Below, piece by piece: positions 1 through 6,180 of a stretch of 8,224 bases of DNA; the stretch's first letter is position 1; each line of letters starts with the position of its first letter. The notes below the pieces were generated by a model that was given only the letters and a program-made list of their open reading frames with translations, made no database searches and was not told where the DNA came from. A program made the translations under genes and the position numbers. The DNA is taken from the NCBI GenBank assembly GCA_019234745.1, contig JAFAKZ010000489.1, positions 1 through 8,224 on the forward strand, in the 5' to 3' direction. This DNA comes from Burkholderiales bacterium. GTDB taxonomy: Bacteria; Pseudomonadota; Gammaproteobacteria; Burkholderiales; Chitinimonadaceae.

Positions 1-1412
1 GCAAGCGCGGGGAGCACAGCGTAAGCACCGTTCAGGTTGTTCGTATTGGCAACGCTAAACTGCACCGTCCCGGACACGCCGTTCAGCCCGGTATTGACTG
101 CGCTCAGGTTGAGCGTAGACGTCGGGCAGAAGAATGTGTTCGTAGCGCTGCATTGGGGGATGCTGCTATCAGGAAACGACAGGATGCTCGTGCCGCTATC
201 CACGTAGCTGCTCTTGTAGACAACGGACTTGTACGTTGTATTGAACATGCCCTGTGCGCTTATCGTATAGACGCTGGCGCTCCCCAATCCGTTGTTCGAC
301 TGGGTACCAATGCCGAACACCAGGGTACCCGTCGTACTTTGCTCTCCCGTTACGGGAGCCGCCGGCAGCTCGATGATCGTACCGTTATTGTCGTTGGCGA
401 ACATGGCGACCGGGTTCGGGACCTGGTTTGCCAGCGGCAGTGCGGCTTCGGTACAGACACCGCCGACACAGCCGTAATACTGCAGCGTGGCGCTCCGTAC
501 GCAGGTCGTGCCGCAATCATAGAGCTGCGGACCGATGCCGATGATGCCATTGGCGCCAAAGGTCGCGATATCGTTTTCCGCATGGCCGCCGGAACTGGAG
601 CACTCAGTAGGCGCGCCACCCGAGAAGCTCGCGTCGACCAGCTGAATGGGCATGGACGAAACCTGTTCACCGCCGATGGTAAAGTCCGCCGACCGTACCG
701 AACCCCACACGTAGCCATCGACAAACTCCAGGCACTCGCCGATCGGGCGTGCTTGGCTGTCGACGCGCTGGGGCAGTTGAGCGGAGAAGGCCGGATCAAG
801 TGCCGCCGAGAGGATGCGCAAGCCTTCCGAGCCCGTATCGACCTGGATGTGGTCAACGTAGGTACAGGTAGTCGTGCCTGGTACGCAAATCTTCACCGTG
901 ACATAGGCCAGGTTATTCTGGCTGCCACCACTGCTGACGGTCACGGCCGGGCCGGAGTCGATGATGATCGGCGTCACGTTGTTCACATTCGCCGGCACTG
1001 TGTAGACCAGCGTGTAGTCACCATTGCTTAGCATCTCGCTCGACGATTGCGCAAAGCCGACATACACCTGAGTACCGGGCAGGCCGCGCAAATCAAGCGA
1101 GCCGCCGAGCGCATCGATCGTCACCGTGTTTGCCGAGGTCGTTTGCAGCGCCGGCATCGTGCCGCCATTCCACGCCACCCACTGGTTATTGGCGTTGTGG
1201 AAGAAGAAACCCACGTTGGGCACGTAGGCTGCCACCCAGACGGACTTTGGCACGTCGTTGTCGGCAGTGTCGGCAACCACGGTCACGGAGAGTTTGTTCG
1301 CCGAGAGCGGGCCGGATGGCGACGATGACATGGCCGACAGCCCGGCCTGCGCTTCCAAGGGCAACACAGCGACCAGCAGGCTCGCCAACAGGGCAAGGAC
1401 GGTATTTTTCAT
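1..1412 (-). CDS. Secreted DUF3443-family protein with pepsin-like motifs (3' end beyond the left edge)
   Basis: This is a minus-strand reading frame with 470 uninterrupted codons in the window; its C-terminus lies past position 1. Residues 1-23 form a signal peptide (basic start, hydrophobic core, cleavage after AQA), so export is expected. Residues about 35-140 form an extra beta-rich domain (WVAAYVPN, QWVAWNGG, YVGFAQSS). Residues about 148 onward match the DUF3443 family as I remember it (VDTGSEGLRIL at 191-201, GANGIIGIG at 286-294, SYVDSGTSILSFPDSSIP at 402-419). The motif order resembles pepsin-like aspartic proteases: DTGS at D192, a flap-like strand at 230-240, GIIGIG, then DSGTS at D405. 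Ten cysteines lie after residue 175, which suits a disulfide-bonded exported protein. The ATG at 1412 has only a weak upstream AGGT. It lies 47 bases after the DUF2844 gene and is probably co-transcribed with it. Family assignment is strong; protease activity is inference. Confidence 0.87.
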   Translation of the reverse strand, partial: MKNTVLALLASLLVAVLPLEAQAGLSAMSSSPSGPLSANKLSVTVVADTADNDVPKSVWVAAYVPNVGFFFHNANNQWVAWNGGTMPALQTTSANTVTIDALGGSLDLRGLPGTQVYVGFAQSSSEMLSNGDYTLVYTVPANVNNVTPIIIDSGPAVTVSSGGSQNNLAYVTVKICVPGTTTCTYVDHIQVDTGSEGLRILSAALDPAFSAQLPQRVDSQARPIGECLEFVDGYVWGSVRSADFTIGGEQVSSMPIQLVDASFSGGAPTECSSSGGHAENDIATFGANGIIGIGPQLYDCGTTCVRSATLQYYGCVGGVCTEAALPLANQVPNPVAMFANDNNGTIIELPAAPVTGEQSTTGTLVFGIGTQSNNGLGSASVYTISAQGMFNTTYKSVVYKSSYVDSGTSILSFPDSSIPQCSATNTFFCPTSTLNLSAVNTGLNGVSGTVQFSVANTNNLNGAYAVLPAL

Positions 1413-1459
1413 GCGGGATCAACCTGAATATCTGAATTCATGCGGGGCAACAGGGCGGC

Positions 1460-1912
1460 TTACTGGAAATCTGTGGCCGTCAGCCCTGCGGGCAACTTCT
1501 GCGGCAGGTAGGCATAGCCCGTGAAGGCGCGCATATGCCCTTCAGAGCGAATGACCAGATCATCGCGCTGGACGTTGATGGGGTGGCGCCCAGCGATCTT
1601 GCCATTGGCCGTATTGGTGTCGTGCTTGAAGGAACTGAAATAGGTACCCAGCAGTTGCTGCATGTCGGGGCGCCACGGACCGCTCCAGCTCACGGCGAAT
1701 ACCGTGCCGTCGCGATCCGCATACTCCTTCACGACCAAGCCATTGGCCGAACTCATCTCGTGCACCGTGAAGGCGGCACGCTCGGTTGCCTTAACCTGGG
1801 CATGGAACTGCACGCGGTCCTGCTCGACCGTGTCGACCGTGCCGCCCAGCGTGGCATGGGCAGCAAGGCTGGCGGTGGCTGCCAGAAAGCCAATCAACAT
1901 CACATGTTTCAT
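1460..1912 (-). CDS. Small secreted DUF2844-family protein
   Basis: This 150-residue protein has a clear signal peptide (residues 1-20, cleavage after AHA), giving a mature protein of about 130 residues. The mature start TLGG, the central KEYADRDGTVFAVSWSGPW (62-80) and the C-terminal LVIRSEGHMRAFTGYAYLPQ (119-138) match the DUF2844 family as I recall it, including the short ending just after the LP..LPAG segment. It has no cysteines, no lipobox and no membrane segment beyond the signal, so a periplasmic or extracellular soluble protein is likely. It is the first gene of a minus-strand unit with the DUF3443 gene. The two families are frequent neighbours in Burkholderia-like genomes, which suggests a shared job. 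Function is unknown; a partner, chaperone or inhibitor of the DUF3443 protein is only a guess. The ATG at 1912 is preceded by GGA about 10 bases upstream. Confidence 0.88.
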   Translation of the reverse strand: MKHVMLIGFLAATASLAAHATLGGTVDTVEQDRVQFHAQVKATERAAFTVHEMSSANGLVVKEYADRDGTVFAVSWSGPWRPDMQQLLGTYFSSFKHDTNTANGKIAGRHPINVQRDDLVIRSEGHMRAFTGYAYLPQKLPAGLTATDFQ

Positions 1913-1977
1913 TTAAAACGAATCCAAGTGGGTAATGTAAGCACGCCGTTAAGATGGCGCGGGCCGCAAGTCTGCCC

Positions 1978-1990
1978 ATGCAAAGTGCAT
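1978..1990. repeat. Short palindrome ATGCA-3-TGCAT
   Basis: Perfect five-base arms (1978-1982 and 1986-1990) flank AAG, 66 bases upstream of the DUF2844 start. Another TGCA occurs at 1994-1997. It could be an operator half-site pair or chance; nothing else decides. Confidence 0.3.
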
Positions 1991-2041
1991 GATTGCAAGC
2001 GACGTTTCGTTGGACATCATACTCTTGGGTAAAATCCCATG

Positions 2042-2080
2042 GGTTGTTGCGTAACAAGTTACAAAATCGCGCAAACAACC
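2042..2080. repeat. Nested inverted repeat upstream of the DUF2844 gene
   Basis: The outer arms GGTTGTTGCG (2042-2051) and CGCAAACAACC (2070-2080) are complementary apart from one extra A. Inside lies a second small palindrome, GTAAC-2-GTTAC (2051-2062). It lies 130 bases upstream of the DUF2844 start and 31 bases beyond the acyltransferase stop. It could be an operator for the secreted-protein unit or part of the acyltransferase's transcript end. The lack of a T-run after either orientation argues against a simple intrinsic terminator. Confidence 0.45.
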
Positions 2081-2110
2081 AACAGCTCATTTACCAATTT
2101 GAACGTTAGC

Positions 2111-3244
2111 TTACGCAACTTCACCAGTCGCACTGCGAAACGGCGCCCGCTCTTCCAGCTCGCCGATGTATTGGGCGACACCCAGGCTTTCGCGCATCAG
2201 GAAGTTCCCGATAGCGGACGACAGGCGCGCGTCCGCTATCCAGTGCCAGGAGGTTGTCTCCACCGGTTCGAAGCCACGCGCGAGCTTGTGCTCGCCCTGC
2301 GCCCCGCCTTCAAACACCTTGAGCCCGCGCTCGATGGCAAATTCGATGCCCTGGTGGTAGCACAATTCGAAATGCAGCGACGGTACGAAACGCTTGGCGC
2401 CCCAATAACGTCCGTACAAGCGTTCCTCGTCGAACAAGTTGAGCGCAGCAGCGATAGGTTGTTGTCCGTCATAGGCGACGATCATCAGGCATTGCTCGGC
2501 CATGCGCTCACCCAAGGTGAGGAAGAACGGCAGGTTGAGGTAGGGGGTTGAGCGATGTTCGCGGTAGGTCTGCTCGTAGCAGGAGGTAAAGAATGCCCAA
2601 TCCGCCTCGCTGATTTCCCCGCCCGCCTTGCGGACAATGGTCAAGCCTTCGGCCGCCGCCTTCTTGCGCTCCTGCTTGAGCTTCTTGCGCTTGTCGTGGT
2701 TCAGGGTGGCCAGGAAGTCGGCGTAGCTGCCGTAGCCCTCGTTGCGCCAATGGAACTGCACGCCACGACGGCGCATCAGGCCTTGCGCCTGTAGGGCTAG
2801 CTCCGACACGTCGTCTGGAAACAGGCAGTGCAAGCTCGAGAGCTCGGACTGCCGCGCCATCTCGACAACACGCTGCAGCAGGAGCGCCCGTGCCTCATCA
2901 CTGATGGCAAGCAGCCGCGGCCCCTGCACGGGTGTAAACGGGATGCCAGCCAACAGCTTCGGGTAATAGGGCAAGCCAGCGCGCTGGCTCGCGTCGGCCC
3001 AGGCCCAGTCAAACACGTACTCGCCCCAGGAATGGTATTTCAGGTAGAGCGGCATGGCCGCCAGCAATACGCCGTCCTGTTCCAGCGTGGCGTGCAGCGG
3101 CTGCCAGCCCGTCTCTTCGCCAACGCAGCCAGTTTGCTCCAGGCCACGCAGAAATACATGACGCAAGAACGGTTGGCTTCCAGCCAAGCGATCCCATGCC
3201 TCAGGGGTGATCGCACTCAAATCATCGTGAAATTTCAGTTCCAA
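2111..3244 (-). CDS. FemAB-like GNAT-fold acyltransferase (COG3146/DUF482 family)
   Basis: This is a cytoplasmic protein of about 377 residues, without signal peptide or membrane helix. It matches the COG3146 predicted N-acyltransferase family (Pfam FemAB-like). Family-type segments include the N-terminal LKFHDDLSAITPEAWDRL (3-20), the basic HDKRKKLKQERKKA (183-196), a GNAT-like core near LMIVAYDGQQPIAAALNL (253-270), GRYWGA (278-283) and EGGAQGEHKLARGF (312-325). The acyl donor and acceptor are unknown. The frame stays open to an ATG at 3346, but that adds 34 residues unlike the family. A TTG at 3244, preceded by GAGAT at 3251-3255, puts the start exactly at the conserved N-terminus and is preferred. 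It is divergent from the chemoreceptor gene and separated by 198 bases from the secreted-protein genes downstream, so it is probably its own transcript. Confidence 0.85.
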   Translation of the reverse strand: MELKFHDDLSAITPEAWDRLAGSQPFLRHVFLRGLEQTGCVGEETGWQPLHATLEQDGVLLAAMPLYLKYHSWGEYVFDWAWADASQRAGLPYYPKLLAGIPFTPVQGPRLLAISDEARALLLQRVVEMARQSELSSLHCLFPDDVSELALQAQGLMRRRGVQFHWRNEGYGSYADFLATLNHDKRKKLKQERKKAAAEGLTIVRKAGGEISEADWAFFTSCYEQTYREHRSTPYLNLPFFLTLGERMAEQCLMIVAYDGQQPIAAALNLFDEERLYGRYWGAKRFVPSLHFELCYHQGIEFAIERGLKVFEGGAQGEHKLARGFEPVETTSWHWIADARLSSAIGNFLMRESLGVAQYIGELEERAPFRSATGEVA

Positions 3245-3426
3245 GGTCTTATCTCGGTCGAATTTCGGGCAAATCGGGCGCAATTGGACAGCGCAGAAAT
3301 CGGGTCTACCTGCTATGCATGGAAGAGACGATCCGACACCGCACAAGTTCGGACGCCGGGTCTTGCGTCATTGGAATGACACAAAAGTTTCACAAAATAG
3401 CGGATGTACTCTCAGCGAGCCCTGCC
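3245..3426. other. Divergent intergenic region between acyltransferase and chemoreceptor genes
   Basis: These 182 bases separate the two preferred start codons and should hold both promoters. Both frames stay open through part of it, because of the alternative upstream starts at 3346 (minus) and 3319 or 3376 (plus), but the resulting peptides look non-coding. No flagellar sigma-28-type promoter upstream of the chemoreceptor was recognised. Confidence 0.4.
3371..3398 (+). promoter_or_regulatory. Weak candidate sigma-70 promoter for the chemoreceptor gene
   Basis: TTGGAA (3371-3376) and CAAAAT (3393-3398) are 16 bases apart, each matching consensus at four of six positions. Transcription would start about 20 bases before the preferred ATG at 3427. 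This is compatible with that start, but the match is weak and could be chance. Confidence 0.2.
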
Positions 3427-5004
3427 ATGACACTTTCCCGCCAACTCTGGTTGCTTACCCTGCTCACCGTCCTTGCCATGGGCAGCGTCGTCGGGATCAC
3501 AGCGCTACAACTACGCAATATGGCGCGGGACTTTTCCGCCTACCAGCACGGCGAGCAAAGCGTCAGTCTGCTGCTCGATATCAAGGCCACGGCGCTCTCG
3601 CTATCGCGTGCCGATCCGATTGCGCCGGAGACTGCCAAGCAGCTGCAGAATGCCGACGCTAGCGTGCGGCAGGCGGCCAAGTCCTTGGTGCCCTTGTTGA
3701 GCGCGGACGAATCCAAGCTTGTCAACGACGAGATCGCGCAGCACTGGACGGAGTATATCCGCCAATTCCAGAGCGCCGTGAAGATCGCGGAAACCAGCCC
3801 ACAGGATGCCATGTCCATCCCCGAGCAGATTTACGGCCTGCAGCTCACGCCGATGATTCAGCACCTGGACACCGTGGTCGCGAACCAAAAAAAGAACTCC
3901 GCCTCAGTCCGCAGCGCGGTTGAGGGGGCCATTGGCCGCGTGCTGTATGCCGTCGTGATTCCGCTCGTAATTGCGGCAATCATCGTTACCGTCTTCCAGT
4001 CCGTATTCGGCAGCCGCCTCAAGCAACGCCTCAAGGTGATGGAGCGCGAGGCCGCCGTGTTGCGCACGGGCAATCTCACGCGCCGCCTACCGGAAAGCGG
4101 CGATGAGCTGGGACAGTTGGCCGCCGCCATCAATGGCTTCGTGGGCGAGCTGGTACGCCTCCTGAACGATGTGCAGTCGGCCGTCGGCCATACCAAGCGC
4201 GACACGCAGTCGCTGATTGCCCAGGCCGAGCGCGTCAGCGACTACGCCGACTCCCAATCAACCGAGGTGGGCAGCATCGGCGCCGCCGTGGAGCAATTGA
4301 GCGCATCGATCAACGAGATCGCCAACTTCGCGGGGGAGGCCGCTTCCGCCGTACGCGACGCCGCTGCGCTGACCCGCGATGCCGAAGCGCAGTCGGAACG
4401 CTCTCTTGCCGATATGCGCGACTTGCAGACGGGTGTCGAAACAGCCACGAGTTCGCTCAATTCGCTGGACCAGGCCATCAGCCAGGTATCGGCCGTCAGT
4501 ACGATGATCCAGGAAATCGCCTCGCAGACGAACCTTCTGGCGCTCAATGCGGCCATCGAGGCTGCTCGCGCCGGCGAAACGGGCCGCGGCTTTGCTGTGG
4601 TGGCCGATGAGGTACGCAAGCTGTCCGAACGTACGGCCGGCGCGACGAGCGAGATCGGTAACATCCTGTCTGGCCTGTCGCAACGCATGGACGAGGCGCG
4701 CACGGCCATGCGCCAGACACACGAGCGAGCCGAACAGGAGGTCGCGCAGGCCGAGGCCGTCGCCCGCCTCATGTTGGACGTCGAAGGTTCGATGGAAAAG
4801 GTGCTGGGCATGATGGGTCAAATCGCCGACGTCACCGTCGGCCAATCCCGCACCAGCAACCAGATCGCCAGCGAAGTCGGCCAGATCAACGAACTTGCCC
4901 AGCAGACCACGGACGCCACGGCGCAGACCAAACGTGAGATCGCGGAACTGGCCAATGGTGCCGACCGTCTCAGCGCCGCAACGGCAAGATTCACACTTAG
5001 CTGA
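3427..5004 (+). CDS. Methyl-accepting chemotaxis protein
   Basis: This is a 525-residue inner-membrane chemoreceptor passing signals to the CheA/CheW array. In order it has: a short basic N-terminus; TM1 at about 8-28; a mostly helical periplasmic domain (29-171) consistent with a four-helix-bundle ligand domain; TM2 at about 172-194; HAMP at about 195-248, including the GDELGQLAAAIN segment (225-236); and a long coiled-coil signalling domain. The hairpin tip is the nearly invariant NLLALNAAIEAARAG (369-383) followed by GRGFAVVADEVRKLSERT (386-403). It ends in ATARFTLS with no C-terminal NWETF-type pentapeptide, so it does not tether CheR/CheB in the E. coli manner. Earlier in-frame ATGs exist at 3319 and 3376. 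The ATG at 3427 is chosen because it puts a normal short basic segment directly before TM1. The ligand cannot be predicted. No che genes are nearby, so it is an orphan receptor in this window. Confidence 0.95.
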   Translation: MTLSRQLWLLTLLTVLAMGSVVGITALQLRNMARDFSAYQHGEQSVSLLLDIKATALSLSRADPIAPETAKQLQNADASVRQAAKSLVPLLSADESKLVNDEIAQHWTEYIRQFQSAVKIAETSPQDAMSIPEQIYGLQLTPMIQHLDTVVANQKKNSASVRSAVEGAIGRVLYAVVIPLVIAAIIVTVFQSVFGSRLKQRLKVMEREAAVLRTGNLTRRLPESGDELGQLAAAINGFVGELVRLLNDVQSAVGHTKRDTQSLIAQAERVSDYADSQSTEVGSIGAAVEQLSASINEIANFAGEAASAVRDAAALTRDAEAQSERSLADMRDLQTGVETATSSLNSLDQAISQVSAVSTMIQEIASQTNLLALNAAIEAARAGETGRGFAVVADEVRKLSERTAGATSEIGNILSGLSQRMDEARTAMRQTHERAEQEVAQAEAVARLMLDVEGSMEKVLGMMGQIADVTVGQSRTSNQIASEVGQINELAQQTTDATAQTKREIAELANGADRLSAATARFTLS

Positions 5005-5019
5005 CGTTTTCGCCCCTCC

Positions 5020-5052
5020 GTCGTAAATCGACATCCGGCCGTTCCCGGCGGG
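5020..5052 (+). repeat. Two small hairpins after the chemoreceptor stop
   Basis: GTCG-TAAAT-CGAC (5020-5032) is followed directly by a GC-rich imperfect stem at 5035-5052 (GCCG-TTCC-CGGC plus two outer pairs past one mismatch). They lie 16-48 bases after the chemoreceptor stop codon and may end or stabilise its transcript. No T-run follows, so this is not a textbook intrinsic terminator. Confidence 0.35.
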
Positions 5053-5078
5053 TCTATGCTGTTGCTAGGGAACCTCTA

Positions 5079-5110
5079 GGGGCCGGTCAAATTCCTTTTG
5101 ACTGGCGCCC
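5079..5110 (+). promoter_or_regulatory. Strong hairpin in the leader of the carboxypeptidase gene
   Basis: GTCAAA (5086-5091) pairs with TTTGAC (5097-5102) around a TTCCT loop. The stem continues outward through a G-T pair, CC with GG and G with C, then after one bulged G at 5107 three more G-C pairs: about 13 pairs in all. It ends 31 bases before the ATG at 5142. No T-run follows, so a leader structure affecting mRNA stability or translation is as likely as a terminator for the gene upstream. Confidence 0.45.
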
Positions 5111-5141
5111 CGGGGACGAGATTGGAGCGTCGCGGCGAGAA

Positions 5142-6167
5142 ATGGGCGCAAACGACATCGAAATGAGCGGGTTGCCAGAACTCGTTGAACTGGAACACCT
5201 GATTGAGGACGGCGCGTCATTTTTCGACACGCGCCGCGTCTGCGAGGTGGAGGCCGGAACCAAGCGGTTCCCCGTGTACGTCTGCGCGCTCGGCAGCCGC
5301 TCGAAGGATGTGCCTGCCGTGGGCTTCTTTGGTGGCATCCATGGCCTAGAGCGCATCGGCAGCCAGGTACTGCTCGCCTTCATGCGTAGCATCGTTACCC
5401 GCCTGCGCTGGGACAAACTGCTGCAACAGCAAATGGAATCCATCCGCCTGGTCTTCATGCCCATCGCCAACCCTGGCGGCATGTGGATGGGCACGCGCTG
5501 CAACCCGCATGGCGTGGACCTGATGCGCAATGCGCCCGTCGAGTCGGCCGAGAAGGTTGCGTGGATGATTGGCGGCCAACGCTTCAGCGCCCGCCTACCC
5601 TGGTATCGCGGGCAGCCGAACGGCCCCATGGAGATCGAAAACCAGGCCATCACCAACTTGGTGGAAGAAGAACTGATCCCACGCCGTTTCAGCGTCGTGC
5701 TGGACTGTCATTCCGGCTTCGGACTGCGCGATCGCATCTGGTTTCCCTATGCGCACAGCCGCCAACCCTTCGAGTTCCTGGCAGAAATCCACGCGCTGAA
5801 GAACCTGTTCGACCATACCTATCCCAACCACACTTATCTGTTCGAGCCGCAATGCAAGCAGTACTTGACGCATGGCGATATCTGGGACTACCTGTCGCAG
5901 CGCAGCACGCAGTTCGCCGACCGCATCTTCTTGCCGCTGACGCTGGAATTGGGATCGTGGCTGTGGGTGAAGAAGAACCCGCGCCAGCTGTTCAGCCTGC
6001 GCGGCATGTTCAACCCCATGGTGCCGCACCGCCTGCAGCGCGTGCTGCGCAGCCATATGCTGTGGCTGGATTTCCTCACGCGCGCCGCCTGCGCCCATCA
6101 GCATTGGCTGCCGGCAGCCGAAAGCCGCAAGCATCATCAGGAAGCGGCCCATACGCATTGGTACTAG
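5142..6167 (+). CDS. M14-type zinc carboxypeptidase-like protein
   Basis: This 341-residue protein has no signal peptide and is probably cytoplasmic. The M14 layout is clear. The first zinc pair is GGIHGLE (H67, E70). The substrate-pocket region is TRCNPHGVDLMRN (118-130; candidate Arg R119 and R129). The third zinc ligand is LDCHSGFG (H190). The candidate catalytic glutamate is in LTLELGSW (E269). The usual GVDxNRN reads GVDLMRN, so the Asn equivalent to carboxypeptidase A Asn144 appears to be Met128. The C-terminal 23 residues contain six histidines. It may act on peptides or on another amide such as a cell-wall or amidated small-molecule substrate; the substrate is not evident. GGAG at 5124-5127 and a GCGAGA just before the ATG are possible ribosome-binding sites. 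Another in-frame ATG is at codon 8. The alpha/beta hydrolase gene follows after 13 bases, so an operon is likely. Confidence 0.85.
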   Translation: MGANDIEMSGLPELVELEHLIEDGASFFDTRRVCEVEAGTKRFPVYVCALGSRSKDVPAVGFFGGIHGLERIGSQVLLAFMRSIVTRLRWDKLLQQQMESIRLVFMPIANPGGMWMGTRCNPHGVDLMRNAPVESAEKVAWMIGGQRFSARLPWYRGQPNGPMEIENQAITNLVEEELIPRRFSVVLDCHSGFGLRDRIWFPYAHSRQPFEFLAEIHALKNLFDHTYPNHTYLFEPQCKQYLTHGDIWDYLSQRSTQFADRIFLPLTLELGSWLWVKKNPRQLFSLRGMFNPMVPHRLQRVLRSHMLWLDFLTRAACAHQHWLPAAESRKHHQEAAHTHWY

Positions 6168-6180
6168 AGTCTGTTGACCT

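Larger units (their letters stand above)
1913..2110. other. Intergenic control region upstream of the DUF2844/DUF3443 unit
   Basis: These 198 bases separate two genes on the same strand, the acyltransferase (stop at 2111) and DUF2844 (start at 1912). They are more AT-rich than the flanking genes and hold no credible reading frame. They contain two inverted repeats, listed separately. No convincing -35/-10 pair and no hairpin followed by a T-run was found on the minus strand; the best -10-like element is TATGAT at 2016-2021, without a partner at proper spacing. The region probably carries the promoter of the downstream secreted-protein unit. Confidence 0.45.

Noticed and set aside
153..1031. 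Long plus-strand open frame (292 codons) opposite the DUF3443 gene
   Set aside because: It is antisense to a frame with a signal peptide and clear family motifs. Its translation is Arg/Asp/Ala-rich with no recognisable domain, as expected for a mirror frame in GC-rich DNA.
2010..2036. TTGGAC and TAAAAT as a plus-strand promoter
   Set aside because: The spacing is about 14 bases, too short for a normal promoter, and no plus-strand gene follows.
2039..2551. Plus-strand open frame (170 codons) starting in the gap before DUF2844
   Set aside because: Most of it is antisense to the conserved C-terminal half of the acyltransferase, and its product resembles no family.
3427..5004. C-terminal CheR/CheB-binding pentapeptide in the chemoreceptor
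   Set aside because: The protein ends ATARFTLS, with no NWETF-like sequence.
4258..5034. Minus-strand open frame (258 codons) opposite the chemoreceptor
   Set aside because: The plus strand encodes an unmistakable chemoreceptor signalling domain here; the antisense product has no recognisable features.
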